Shown piece after piece: positions 47,301-59,045 of a stretch of DNA of 64,000 nt. The DNA comes from Mugil cephalus (taxonomy: Eukaryota > Chordata > Actinopteri > Mugiliformes > Mugilidae). The translations under genes were made by a program, and so were the position numbers. Under the pieces are notes generated by a model. It had not been told where the DNA came from. It saw nothing but the letters and a program-made list of their open reading frames with translations, and did no database searches. The stretch spans positions 14,783,668 to 14,847,667 of the forward strand of contig NC_061777.1 in assembly GCF_022458985.1 (NCBI RefSeq), given 5' to 3'. Position 1 is the first letter of the stretch; each line of letters starts with the position of its first letter.

Positions 47301-50300
47301 AGAAGTTCATACACGATGGAGACACTGAACTAGCACAAAGGTTTTGGGTTATAGATCTAAAAAGAAATGCCTTAAATAGCGGACATCCCATCCAACCTAC
47401 CCAAGAGTTCAGACAGAGCACAAATCCCACTTAATCTGACAACGTCAGGAAGGGGGTGGGATTACAGCGATTCGTTAAACACCACAGAAAATAAAAGGTT
47501 TTGAACGTTTGGGAGACACCACAGTGACATCAGTGTACCTCTTCTTTGGCCTCAGTGAGCTGGAGCCTCCATTGTGTAAAGGCCCTCATCGTTTCAAGCT
47601 TTTCTTTTTGTTTGTCCAACACATGACTAAGGTTTGTGATCACCTGAGAAAGGATCGCATATATTTGAGAGAGAGAGAATGTGCAAGTAGCCAAAATAGA
47701 GAGGATGAACATGAGTAGCAATGCTGCCGCCCAGTCCTTCAAATTTCACAAAAATGGAAATGATTGGAAATCAGCATTAATCAATCAAACAGTTGGCAAC
47801 TTACAATTATTTAAGTCAATTGCTGGTTTAAGGATCTTTAAGACATTTATTACCATTGTTATTCCTACATCAACTTCAACTGTATTTAGCTATAATATAT
47901 TGGCATTATGTTTTACTAACCAAACCATTAGACAATCAAATAAAATAAATTAAATAGATAATAGAAGTATCTGTTCGTTTCAGGCCTATTGGACATGAAA
48001 TCTATATCCAGACACGTATCAAGTGAAAAAATGAAAAATGAATAAATGCACACGTAGTCACCTCATCTTTTCTCTGGTTGGAAATCTCATAGGTGTGTAG
48101 GAGCTCTTTCAGGCTCCCTAGTTCAGACTTCAGGCCAGCTGTCTGGGCTGCATGCCTCTCCCTCTCTTTCATCATCTCCAGCTTGTGCTGCTCCATGAAG
48201 GCAAACTTCCACTTCCGTAGCTCGGTCAGAACATTCGACTAATTCAGAAACAGAAGGTAAGGCAGCTTCAGTGTTACACGACTTCAGTAAATATCATCTG
48301 GGCATCTGCATGAATTTCTTTAGTTATTTTTTAATTACACAAATGAGGTGCCAGAAATCAGCGGAAGTGGAAAATACACTGCCTGGCCAAAAAAAAAAAA
48401 AAAAAAAAAAGGCGCCACCTGGATTTGACTAAGCAAATACAGTAGGTACAAGCCTCGTATTGGATAATTACTGCATGTCGAAAGACTCATCCCATAATGG
48501 TGGAAAAGATGTTAGTCTGTCTGAGTAGGTTCAAATCAGTGTCATGTATCAAGCAGAGAAATATCTAAGGAGATTGAAACAGAAACTACTCAAATTGGGT
48601 TAAGAACTGTCCATCGCAATATTAAAAACCGGAAGGATAGTGGGGAACCATCATAGAGCATTTGCACATATACAATGTGAATGGAACTCAAGGGATTGGG
48701 ACTGAGCAGCTGTGTAGCCTTAAGAAAATCACTAATCAGTGAGACTAACCAGGACAAAAGGCTTTAATTTGTTAGGGAGCATAAAGCATAAGAATTGGAC
48801 TCTGAAGCAATGGAATAAGGTCATGTGATCTGATGAGATGTGGTCAGATTGACCCTGTTCCAGAGTGATGGGGCATCAGGGTAAGAAGAGAGGCAGAAGA
48901 AGTGATATACACATCATGCCTAGTGTCTACTGTACCAGCCTGTGGGGGCAGCGCTGTGATCTGGGGTTGCTGCAGTTGCTCAGGTCTTGGTTCAGCAACA
49001 TTATGCCCAAAGAAAGAGGTCAGCTGACTACCTGAATATACTGAATGACCAGGTTATTCCATCAACTGATTTTTTTCTTCCCCGATGGCACGGGCATATT
49101 CCAACATGTAGTGTCAGAATTCATGTGGCTCAAATTGAGTGGTTCAGGGAGCATGAGACGTCTTTTTCACACATCAATCAAGAATCAATCAATCAAGAAT
49201 CTTTATTGTCATTATGCAAGGCACAACGAAATTCTGTTCAGCAGCTCTTGGTATAAATGTACAGACCTGAGATATATAAATAATATAAATATAGAATAGG
49301 AAATATAAAATAGAATAACAAGTTAAAATAAAAAATAGAATTTAAGAATAAAATAAGATGAGATGAGAGGTAGTAGTGCAATCAAGGATATTTAAAGTGA
49401 CCAGTATGAATATTGCATGTATAGCAGCATGTTTAGACGGATTGGCCACCACAGAGTCCAGACCTGAACCCCACTGAGAATCTTTGGGATGTGCCGGAGA
49501 AGGCTTTGAGTAGTGGTCAGACTCTCCCATCACCAATACAAGATCTTGAATGCAACACTGGATGGAAATAAATCTTGTGACCTTGCATATTGTAATCAAA
49601 GCTCAAGGTGGTCCAACAAAATGTTATATTCTTTTGGTGGTGACTTTGTTTTTGGCCAGGCAGTGTATAAGCAACTTGCAAACCTCAAGTCATATCTTGT
49701 GGAGTCCATTTCTTGAGACATGTAAGAATTTACCCCAACTTAGGCCGGATTTATGCCTCAACATAAAGTGTTGGCTTCCTACCATAAATGGCTTCTGCCT
49801 AGGATTTGATTTACACGTCTCATGTGTAGTTACATTTTAAGGATGTACTATAAATTGTTAAATAAGCAAACGCGCAGCCTACAATCACAAACATTAACCT
49901 GTTAGGGTTATTTGGGAGGCAAAACTCAAGATGTTCCTCCTGCCTGCAGCAAAAGGCTCAATAACAACTAATTCCATCATTCAAGAGCATTGAAGAAGTC
50001 TCATCATCCTTTCTTACAGTGTGGTTTTCTACTGCATTTGTGAGGTCAAACTCCACTCTTGCATCGGAGCAACTTAGCAGGTGACTGGATGTCATCTTCT
50101 CTCAATGAATGAGCTTTACAACATCAAAAGAAAAGGGCAGGATGGACACCCACATGGAGCCACTCATCTCCTCAAGAATCACTCCACTGGGAGACACAAT
50201 TAAAAGGTCAACGGTTCCATGAAGAGTAGACCTGTCATCCCTTTACAAAAGCCCTCCTCAGGCTCAAACACATTTCTGTTATGATCTCCAATCTCATCCT

Positions 50301-52468
50301 CACAACTGCCTAGTCAGTATTTTCTGCATTTAGTCCTCATTCATTCAATCAAGTTTAATTAACAGCACTATAAACTACATCCTCCAAAATAGTTATATAG
50401 TAAAAAATCCCAAGAGATGTTTAATTCAGGACTAATATTTGAACTGCATTTGTGTCCACTAGTGTACCTAATGCTTTGACAAGAGAATACTGAAATTGCC
50501 ATCATTCAGTCAGCAGTATACAGCAGATGGAAAATAGGATGTATTAATTTACTGTCAGGGGATGGAAGGTTCTACAGAATAAAGATACAGACTAACCTTC
50601 AGGTTATTGCTCCACGTGTCCAGAATGTTCTCCATCTTGTTTATGTTCTTCTCTGAAATAAACATCTCTGTCATAGCAAACTCAAGGGGATCTGGGGTGT
50701 TTGGCCTAGACCTCTCAGACGTCACCTGTAACCTTTCCGGGGCAGTGTGTGAGAGCAGTGACATCCTGCTAGATGACTGACTTGCCATCTTTTCAGCTGG
50801 AGGACAAAAAATAAAGCAGACAGGGAGAATATCAATGAGAAGATAAAATAACATTGCAATCTCAAGGCCTGGGTATTTCTAAGCTTATTTGATATTCCAA
50901 AACAGAAATTAACAGTAATTAACACTATAATTAACAATTAAAATATACATGTATATATTTGTAAATCAGTTTACCACGATAGGCTCTTGAGTGTGAGTGT
51001 GTGGATGGCTCAACTATTAAAGGGGGGGAGGTGGGTGGTGATCTCACACTTCTGCTAGAATGCCTCCCATCTTCAGCAGCAGGATCTGATAGGAGCAAGA
51101 GAGATAAAGAGTGAGGCACAATACTAAAGACAGATGAAAATTTTGCTGACTTAAAAATCAGTGTTACGGTAAAAAAAATAAAGCTTGAAAAACTCATAAA
51201 ACAAAGGACAGTTTAAGAACAGAAAACGCAAGAGTGCTGAATAAGAGGAGCAAGACTCCTCGTCCAAGAATTCTTGTCAATATCTTAATTAAATTCTGCA
51301 GGGGGAAGAGAAAGCCTGCACTCTAAAGAGCAGCACTGGCAGAGCGCCAGGAGATCATTACCAATCGGCCTGTCTACTTTCTACATCCCTGTGCACGGCT
51401 CCATGACAGTTAAAGCACTAAACCTCCAAAGAGAGCTGCAGCTGGGGAGGGGGACTGATGGACTCTTTAAGATGTGGGTATCGCAGAAGAAAGAGATAGG
51501 GGGTAAAATGTGACGGACTGATATCCAGTCTGTTAGACTGCTTTACTAGCTGTAAATATAAAGCTGATAAAAAGACTCTACATTTTTGTCAAGTTGTGAT
51601 GCTTAATCCTTTATGACAGCTGATCATTTGATGGGGGCAGTGTCTGGAGGGGCTCATGTTGAGCTACTGTCAGAAAAGCTTAGCGAAATGTGTGTGTATG
51701 AACATGCCCCGAAAACAGGACAAATCCAACATACCTGATCTTAGGTGCTGTGACTTGCCGTGATCCTTACCCTGGGAATGACGACCCTCTGCAGACAAAC
51801 GTGAGGTGCTCAGTTGCTTCGATCGAACACTGGAGACTGTCTCAGCCTTAGGGGTGATAACAGCGTAACGGAGTAGCTCCTCATACTCATCCTGTTGACC
51901 AGTAAACAAACAAAAAACAAGGAGTGCAAAAAAAAAAATAAATAAAAAATAAAGCCACTTAAGTATTTTTTTTGTATCTGGTTCATTGTTTATTTCTGTT
52001 GCCATTGTTCCTATTGGCTGTGATAACATTTTAGTCAGCCATGAGTATAACAGAGCATTATGTACCTGGTCATAATCAGTGATTATCCTATTATCATGGC
52101 ACCCATCAGGGGTTATATTTGGGCACCGGCTGTAGAAAGGCGCCCGACCACATCTCAGTTTGTCTCGTGTCAGAGTGCCCATGCTGACCCCTCTCCACTG
52201 TTGAATCCATCTACAATGGGTAAATCTAAACTGGACCACTGATCAATGGAAGGAGGAGGCCTGGTCTGATTGGTCTCGTTTTTTTGTTTGTTTGTTTGTT
52301 TTTATACAACACATAGGTGGCCTGGTGCATAGCTTAGCTGGGGAACATATGCTGTTGCCATGGGGGTGTACTTGGTATGCACCGATTTTAAGGTGGTGGC
52401 AGGTAAAGTAACAGCCACATAAATGCCACGTTCATAAATGGTTTTAATGTTGTGGCTGATTGGTGTAT

Positions 52469-52509
<41 letters not shown>

Positions 52510-52598
52510 CACACCTGAAGGTCAGAGGAAGCAGAGCTACCTTGGTCCGAGTGTTTATGCAGAACAGGGCTGTTTGGTTCTTCTTCATCTGAGGACAT
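44382..52598 (-). CDS. poc5: POC5 centriolar protein (12 coding exons, 579 aa)
   Basis: Centrin-binding protein needed to build the distal half of centrioles; human variants are linked to scoliosis. Exons in coding order: 52515-52598, 51735-51891, 50975-51085, 50597-50796, 48062-48238, 47539-47643, 46836-47015, 46437-46620, 45453-45586, 45010-45111, 44616-44786, 44382-44516. They sum to 1740 nt; human POC5 is 575 aa. It starts MSSDEEEP, continues [14 protein letters not shown], then has centrin-binding (Sfi1-like) and coiled-coil segments: [29 protein letters not shown], and [14 protein letters not shown] low-complexity Pro/Ser/Thr region follows, and the protein ends VHSIKVVD exactly as human. 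A TAG/ATG junction at the start may be the acceptor of an untranslated first exon. Confidence 0.95.
48377..49665 (+). mobile_element. Tc1/mariner transposon copy, 1.29 kb, inactive
   Basis: Both ends are CACTGCCTGGCCAAAA in inverted orientation, and each is flanked by TA (48375-48376 and 49666-49667), the Tc1 target duplication. Inside, the plus strand keeps broken pieces of a Tc1 transposase, for example [15 protein letters not shown] and [11 protein letters not shown], in shifted frames. A second repeat has inserted near 49174. The left terminal repeat has grown into a poly(A) run of about 20. It lies in the 2.4-kb poc5 intron between 48239 and 50596. Confidence 0.88.
49174..49437. mobile_element. 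Retroposon fragment nested inside the Tc1 copy
   Basis: The transposase reading breaks at ...TTTTTCACACA and resumes at GATTGGCCACCACAGAG, the expected next Tc1 phrase. The roughly 260 bp between begins with repeats of AATCAATCAAG and then TTTATTGTCATTATGCAAGG followed by CACAACGAAATT, a common fish SINE/LINE tail phrase, and is otherwise AT-rich. Exact ends are approximate. Confidence 0.6.
52050..52469 (+). mobile_element. Internally deleted copy of the same fish transposon family in poc5 intron 1
   Basis: The right end GGTTTTAATGTTGTGGCTGA followed by TTGGTGTATA is the inverse of the left end at 37,443. The body keeps ATCTACAATGGGTAAA-like and GACCACTGATCAATGGAAGG phrases in transposase orientation plus. 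The left end is not recognisable. A TG microsatellite (52471-52507) follows the end directly. Confidence 0.55.
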
Positions 52599-53149
52599 CT
52601 AGACAAGAAATATACAGTAGGGAAGTAGAAATGGTGTTAGTTCGATAAAACAGCATGTTCTCACCACATCAAGGCGTTATGTCCAGAAAAGAAGAGCGAC
52701 AGAAAAAAAAGTATGTGCATTTCAACTTACACCAACATATTAAACACGCGCACACGTGGGACTAAACACAATAAGCTGGATGAAAGTGGTTATAAATATA
52801 AATGTGTAGTCAAGAATAAAGTGTAGCTATTTTTACAGCATATCATCCTCAGGGCTTCTTTTGTAGAGTAGATGCAACTGAACACACACATATTCAAATC
52901 TTAAATTTAAATTAAGGCAGATAACAAAAGAGAATAACCACACATACTACTTTTACTATCTTATCGTGGTTTTCTGGTATCGTTAAACAGACAATATTAG
53001 CTTCACACTCTAAATCACTGCTAACGCTTAAGCTTTAACAAACCGTAGCATGTGCTTCCCCTTTTGGCTCCTGCGAACCAGAACTCCCAACTAAACCTTT
53101 TTAAGCAAACTTAACTACACGGACAGTGTGCTTCACCCTCTTTGGAAAC

Positions 53150-53345
53150 GCTTACTTGTTTTAAATATCTGTACAGGATACTACACTGGTCTGTTTCCTA
53201 AGTTAAGTCGTCGGTTGGAAAGTGCTTGTTTCGCCGTTTCAAACAGACGGACTCTTCAACAACAGACTCTCTGATTGGCTCCTATTCGCAGCGGTTCTTC
53301 GTAAGTCGCCTCTGATTGGTTAAACTATTTCCATGACAACGATAA
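53150..53345 (-). promoter_or_regulatory. poc5: poc5 promoter region with two CCAAT boxes and an X-box-like site
   Basis: On the poc5 strand there are two inverted ATTGG words, that is CCAAT boxes, at 53274-53278 and 53315-53319. They are spaced about 40 bp, as in NF-Y driven promoters. Further upstream, GTTGTCATGGAAAT (53327-53340) resembles an RFX X-box with one good half. This fits a gene for a centriole protein. The untranslated first exon would start between here and about 53,150. Confidence 0.5.
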
Positions 53346-53673
53346 GCGGAACGACGCCAAACTCTGAGTGCAGTTCAAACACTATGGTCTGATAAATCTC
53401 TTTCTGTGGTTTACATACATCACATTTAGTTTTTACTAAATATTACTTAAGACTAACCACTTAAAAATTCTATATATCAATGTATAGCAGGGTACCTTAT
53501 CGATTTATTGTTTTATTAATTTCATTAAAATGACACCAAATGATGTTGCTCTGCTTGTTAGGAATGGTAGCTGTGTCCCCATTCAAAAAGCAATGTGGTT
53601 TTTTGACCTTGCTCCCTCATTAGCCAGACCGCACCGAGACTAACCGATTAAGTTCATTGTCACAAGAAAGCAA

Positions 53674-53893
53674 ACTTACCCGTCTTAAAAAGGTATAAGT
53701 CCTTGGGGAATACCACCACCCCGTGAACATCCCCGTGCTCATTTCTCTCGGTCATACAGAACAGACGATGGTTCACCCTGCGAACTGACTGCAGCAATGC
53801 CTTAGCCACTTGAAGGCATAATGGTATTAAGACACATATGTGTGGGATAGGCCTAACGACTTGGCAGTCCCGGTCTGCAGAGAGGAGAGACAT
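53674..53893 (-). other. Unidentified exon-like open frame upstream of poc5
   Basis: A minus-strand open frame reads ...VAKALLQSVRRVNHRLFC, then MTERNEHGDVHGVVVFPKD, and ends at GACGG/GTAAGT, a strong donor (GT at 53679-53678). I do not recognise the protein. It could be an exon of a repeat-derived or fish-specific gene, an upstream exon of poc5, or chance. Confidence 0.25.
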
Positions 53894-56462
53894 ATGGTCC
53901 CTCTCAGAGCTGCATGTGGCACTGTTGGACGAGCTTCCTCACCACCTGGCTGAAAGTACCTCAGTGTCTGAAGGTGTCCTGTCAGCAGTGTCAGAAGACC
54001 AGCAGGCTGACTTTAATTTATAAAAAAAAGAGGAGACAAAAAGAAGTGTTTGTGTGACACTGGTGACAGTGCAGTAATCCTCTCTAAAACAGCTGTCAGG
54101 ATTCAATCTGATAAGTTTTAAATCATATATATATACTGTACACACACACACATATATATATATATTCTAGATAAACAGAAATTATACTAAATGTAAGTAA
54201 GACCTGGTAGAGACACCGCTCAGCACACACATGCATCACATATCTTATTACAAGTCTGCAGCTATGAATTTGAGTCAGAACCACCTGACATAATCCTTGC
54301 TGCTCTGTTTGAAGTGGAGGTTTCCTGTTGAATGACAGGAAGCCATAATTCCCACAGATTACTCATTTCTTTTTCAGAGCAGATGACTCACATGTTTTGA
54401 AGGTTTTTGGTGTTGCGTTCATCACCGTTTTTACTTCTGTACTTTTTTTTTTAAAAAAAATGTGTCATTGATCTTATATTGCTAATTTCCTCTCTGCTTG
54501 TATATATACTAAGCCAGGCATTTCAGACAAATATACTATTTTTGTCTTCTGGCAGCACTTTAATAACACAACAAATAGAAGCCAACTCTTAATGTGGTTT
54601 TGTGTCCAGCATCGTCTTCTCTGGTTTATGAGGTGGCTATTTAGTTTGTCTTTATAAATGGCATCTTTTTAATTGTCCCATGTGGGAGTAAATAATTGGA
54701 TTGAATTTAATTACCAACTCCCAAACGTATGTAATACATATTGTGGTAATTGCCACAAAACAAACAGGAATAAAGGGATACAGGAGCTATTACATCTTTC
54801 TTTTAACTCACATAAGACAAAATAAACAATAGTATACACCACATTTTAAGATGCAAATCCCTGATAGAAATAGACCTCTGTAAAATGTACTTGTTCTTTT
54901 GTTGCAAACAAAGGTAGTAAGATATTGTTGATAGCAGTTAGATTAAAGCCAGTATTACTGCCTGAAACCCTTCTATAGATCCCTTTTGTAAATTTCACCT
55001 TCCTCTCAGCAAAATAAATGCACCTGGGCTTGTGTGCTGAAATGGGATTCAGTTCACATTCTTCTCTCATAGCCTGTTCAATCTGTTCCAGGACAATAAT
55101 CACAATCCATTTGACTTTCTTCCCTCTGGTATTTTAGCTCAGCTGCGTTAGAGTATCCAAGACCTTGCAATGGTAGACAGAACAGGAATTTGGAAATAAT
55201 GTTGACTTTGTTAAGGAGTTTTTTCTTGTACAACATTTTTTGGACTCTATTTTAACTGCGGATTCCAGAAATGCATGACGCCGTAGTCTCTTCCTTTTCC
55301 ATATGTGCCACCTCATCCGTTGCGTTCTGATTGTGAAACTGTGAGTTACAAACTTGGTGTAGAATTGTTTCTGCCCTTGATCGATTTCCTGTCAGCCATG
55401 TTTACGGACAACCATAACTCCTGAAGACAACAACTAATGTGCTATCATCAATCGTAATGTTATCAACCCATTTTTCTCACATATGAGACAATAATGACCT
55501 CTCACCGAACACACTGTCGCCAGAACTCATCTTAGACTTATTCATAGCTGCCTGCTGTTTTCAAATTAGTTTTCATTACATTTTGATAGACCAGGACTTC
55601 CCCCTTGGGCCACTCTAATCCATCACATCTCTCTACCAGTGGCACCAGCGTCCCTTTGTTTTGCTTTGAGAATGCGTTGGTACCAAATCCACCAAACCTT
55701 GTGCACTATTAACAACCAGAAGGCATTTTATTTGTATGTAACATTTCCCTGCACCACGATGAAAGCTGAGTCCGGCGTGGAGCAGTCAGCCTTGTGGAGC
55801 AGTGGAGGTTGACAGTAAAGATGGAGACTAAATCAGTTAGCCTGAACCTCTATCTCCACAAGGCACAAACAATTACCATCAGTGTCCGTTTCAGTTTGTT
55901 ATAATCTGGATGAAGATAAGCAGAAGGCAGTTGTTCCTGTGTACCTCCACCTCTCTATTAATTTATTTATTAAGGAAGGATGGTCAGGCGCCCCCTCCGG
56001 CGTAGGTCTCTAGGACTGTAGGATGCCGTTCAAACATTGTGCAGTGTTCATGTGAAATTCTTGCAGTGGTTTAGTATTTGGCACAAGCATATGAACATCA
56101 CGTCTCATTTAATTTTATAAGGAAACCATAATATTATGTCATGTGCAACATTAAAACACTGTGTAAGGGGAAGGTGACAACCACACAATCCTGAGGTGCC
56201 AAATGATCTCAGCCAGCTGCAATGAATAACTCAGATTCAGGCACTATTGCTGTAACTACAAACTACCCTACAGAACACTGGGATAAATTTACCAAGTGTA
56301 TCATGGACGCTCATTTACTTATTATTTTTCATGACATGTCTGATCTGCAAGCTCTGGACAATATGAGTATTTATTATTCAGCATAAATAACAAGACACTG
56401 GAATCAGTGATTGTCTTTCTTGCTTGTGTGACAAAGAGAAGAGAGAAAAAGCTGTGGCATGC

Positions 56463-56465
<3 letters not shown>

Positions 56466-56510
<45 letters not shown>
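56466..56510. repeat. TG dinucleotide microsatellite
   Basis: About 22 uninterrupted TG units. Shorter TG or AC tracts occur at 40100-40125, 41306-41323 and 52471-52507; AT units at 40051-40070; GA units at 16390-16411. Confidence 0.9.
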
Positions 56511-56514
<4 letters not shown>

Positions 56515-57897
56515 TGTGTGTGAGGGTCATTCTACTGTCCCGTACATTAAGCTAAGTGCTCCTCATCTCTCCAGCAGTAGTAAATGGAGTCTTATGGCTT
56601 GAGGGGGGGTTGTTTCCTTACTCCGAATCAAAAGCAGAGAGTGTCCGAAATCCCAGGTCACTGCTTCTGTGAATCATCAAATTCAGAAGAATAAAAATAG
56701 ATGCTTCTCTCTCTCTCTCCCTCTCTCTCTCTTTTTAATGCACGTACGTGTTCTCTTTTGTGTCGTGCGTGCATCATTTACAGCCCTATTCAGTGTGCCT
56801 TGTGGTGAATGCGATGCACTGACGGTGTTGCAAGACACAAACGCACAACCAGGCTGCACTATTCACTGAAGCAATTTATTTGTTGAAAAAATGAGAATAA
56901 GGAGTGATTAGTGCTGGATGTGACACACGTGATAGGAAACTGCTGGTTGTAGTTGGTTTCTGCAGTGGACAGTACAAAGGACTCTCACTGGTTGTGCTGG
57001 TACAGTGTGCAGGCTCTAATGATCTGAATACTGAAAGGCTGAATGTCCCTGTGCTTGCGTCAGTCCCTTATTTCATTTTTTCCCCCCCTCCTTCACTTTC
57101 TCCAGGAATCGCTTGCGGTTTTCAAAGGCATTAAGATCTGACATAGCAGGCACACATGCAGTCACTGTCTCACACTTCATCTAAAGAGCCTACGTATCTC
57201 TTAAGAGCTTGCGTTAGGTTATGCAATTATTATAACAGGACCGTATAATCCTTGTGTGGTTTCCAGTCTATTACTCCCTCCGTGGTCATGGTTTGTGGGC
57301 TGAGAAAAAGGGAGCTTTTTATTGAGCTTAAATTTCTTTACTGCACAGGTTATTGTCGTATTAATCTCAGTGGAGTGCAAATGAAGAAATGTGGTGTTAA
57401 TGAACTGCAAGCTTGAAAACCCAAGATGAAAACATAAAATTTTTATTCACAGACACCAGATTGTTGAAGGTAAGGTAAGGGTGCAGCCATATAAACCTTT
57501 TATCTGTTATTATTGTGCAAAATTTAAGTAATGAGCATAGATGATGTTTTGTAAACATGAATCAGTTTTGCACAGGGTCATTATACCAGACATTTAACAT
57601 GTGATTTGCATGATGTGAGACAATGCAAAACAATCTTGCCAAGGTTGGTTGCATTCATAACCTTTGAAGACTATCAAGCCTTGGCCTCAGTTTAAGAGAA
57701 AACTGAAAAGCTGTTAGAAATTACCTGTCATTTAACTGGTGAATTGTTGAGAGTACAGAAAGAACACCACGCTCCCCTTGTAGTCCAGTATAGTATTCCA
57801 TGATGCTCCTAGGTTGGTATCATTCATATGGAACCAATTATAGGTGTGACATCTGGACTGTCATCTGTTTTTCTCCCAATGGAGACCCCTCTTTCAG

Positions 57898-57925
57898 ATG
57901 TGAATGGCATGGATGCCATTCACAT
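57898..57925. repeat. Perfect 13-bp inverted repeat with 2-bp spacer
   Basis: ATGTGAATGGCAT, then GG, then the exact reverse complement ATGCCATTCACAT. It could form a cruciform or hairpin, or be a dimeric binding site. Confidence 0.8.
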
Positions 57926-58754
57926 GCTTAATGAGTTGTCAACTTTTTTTTCTTTTCTTTTGGTTTTGCATTTTGACTGTGTTGTCTGCCTCAACTTTTA
58001 ATAAGTGCCTGGAAACTGGAGTGGCACTGTTTGATTATAATAGTGTTTATAATGGCCACGTCACGTTGTACTGCACTGAATGTTTTCCCCTATCCCAAAC
58101 ACTCCCGTACATTTTAATTAGACGTTAAGGGATAGAGAATGACTTTGACGGCAACTTTTACAGAGAAGCTAGTGATCCAGATTTTAAGCGCAGAAAAACG
58201 TTCAAATGTGCACCTGGTTGTTCAGAGAGGAAGGATCCAAAGCCCTGACGCGCTCAGACGCTCTAACGCTCCGGTGCGGCACCACGGACAGAGACACGGT
58301 TTTGGTTCAAATGCACTCAAATGCGTCTTCAGAGTCACCTCTGCATAACGAAGCGATCCCCTAGACAGCTCTGTGTACTTTTATGAAAACGGCTGAAGTT
58401 AAAAACTGCCCCTGAAAAAAACAAATAAATAGTTTTTATTTTATCTATTTTTATGTTCGCAACTCACATTTATAAAGAAGCCGGGAACTTTTACACGAAG
58501 CAGCAGTTGAACGGTCTCCAGCGATACATACATAAGTCCTGTGGATGGTGTGCTGAGCGTTCAGAATAAATAGGCTTTGTTCTCGTTCATACAGAGTATG
58601 GTGGTCTTCACTACAGTGAATGGGCGACTTCTTACATTAAACCTATCTCCTGTTTAGCATTCTTGCGTTGCGGTGTTTCACGTCAGTCACCTAACTAGAT
58701 TGTTCCATCAGACGTAATTACCCGCATCACTCAACGAAATACGATTATTGATTA

Positions 58755-58802
58755 CCCCCCCCCCCCTCTCTCCCTCTCTCTCTTTTTCTCTCTCTCTCTC
58801 TC
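58755..58802. repeat. Poly(C) then CT-rich low-complexity tract
   Basis: Twelve C followed by about 36 bp of CTCTCC. It lies just upstream of the possible sv2c leader exon; such tracts are common near fish transcription starts but are not diagnostic. Confidence 0.7.
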
Positions 58803-58849
58803 CTACTACCATCTCTCTCTCGCTCTCCCCTTTCCTGAAGTGCTGCAGA

Positions 58850-59045
58850 GAGAGGACTGCATCGAAAAAACATTGTCTTACCTCAGATCTTTACTCTACA
58901 GTAAAATAATAATAATAATAATAATAATAAGAAGAATAAAATAAATAAAAAATACCAGAAGATTTTGCTTTCTTGCAGAAAAGCGAAGGGGGAGTCTGAT
59001 GCAATGGGTAACTATCAGCTGAGTCCACTCTACTCGCCATAAACG
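58850..59045 (+). other. sv2c: Possible untranslated first exon of sv2c
   Basis: In vertebrates sv2c lies next to poc5 in the opposite direction, with an untranslated first exon. The plus-strand segment here follows a CT-rich tract and ends at AAACG/GTAAGC, a good donor, at 59045. An AAT repeat (58904-58930) lies inside. There is no coding sequence to prove it, so this is positional inference only. Confidence 0.27.

Larger units (their letters stand above)
53894..58849. other. Gene-poor interval between poc5 and the possible sv2c leader
   Basis: AT-rich DNA with no recognised gene. Contents: short AT/AC repeats at 54118-54168; a LINE-tail-like phrase near 54,675-54,715; weak minus-strand frames at 54846-55316 that I cannot identify; a TG microsatellite at 56466-56510; CT-rich DNA near 56705-56735; and a perfect hairpin at 57898-57925. 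Confidence 0.4.

Noticed and set aside
54118-54168. TATA-rich promoter
   Set aside because: The TATATA words belong to an AT/AC microsatellite and have no gene start downstream.
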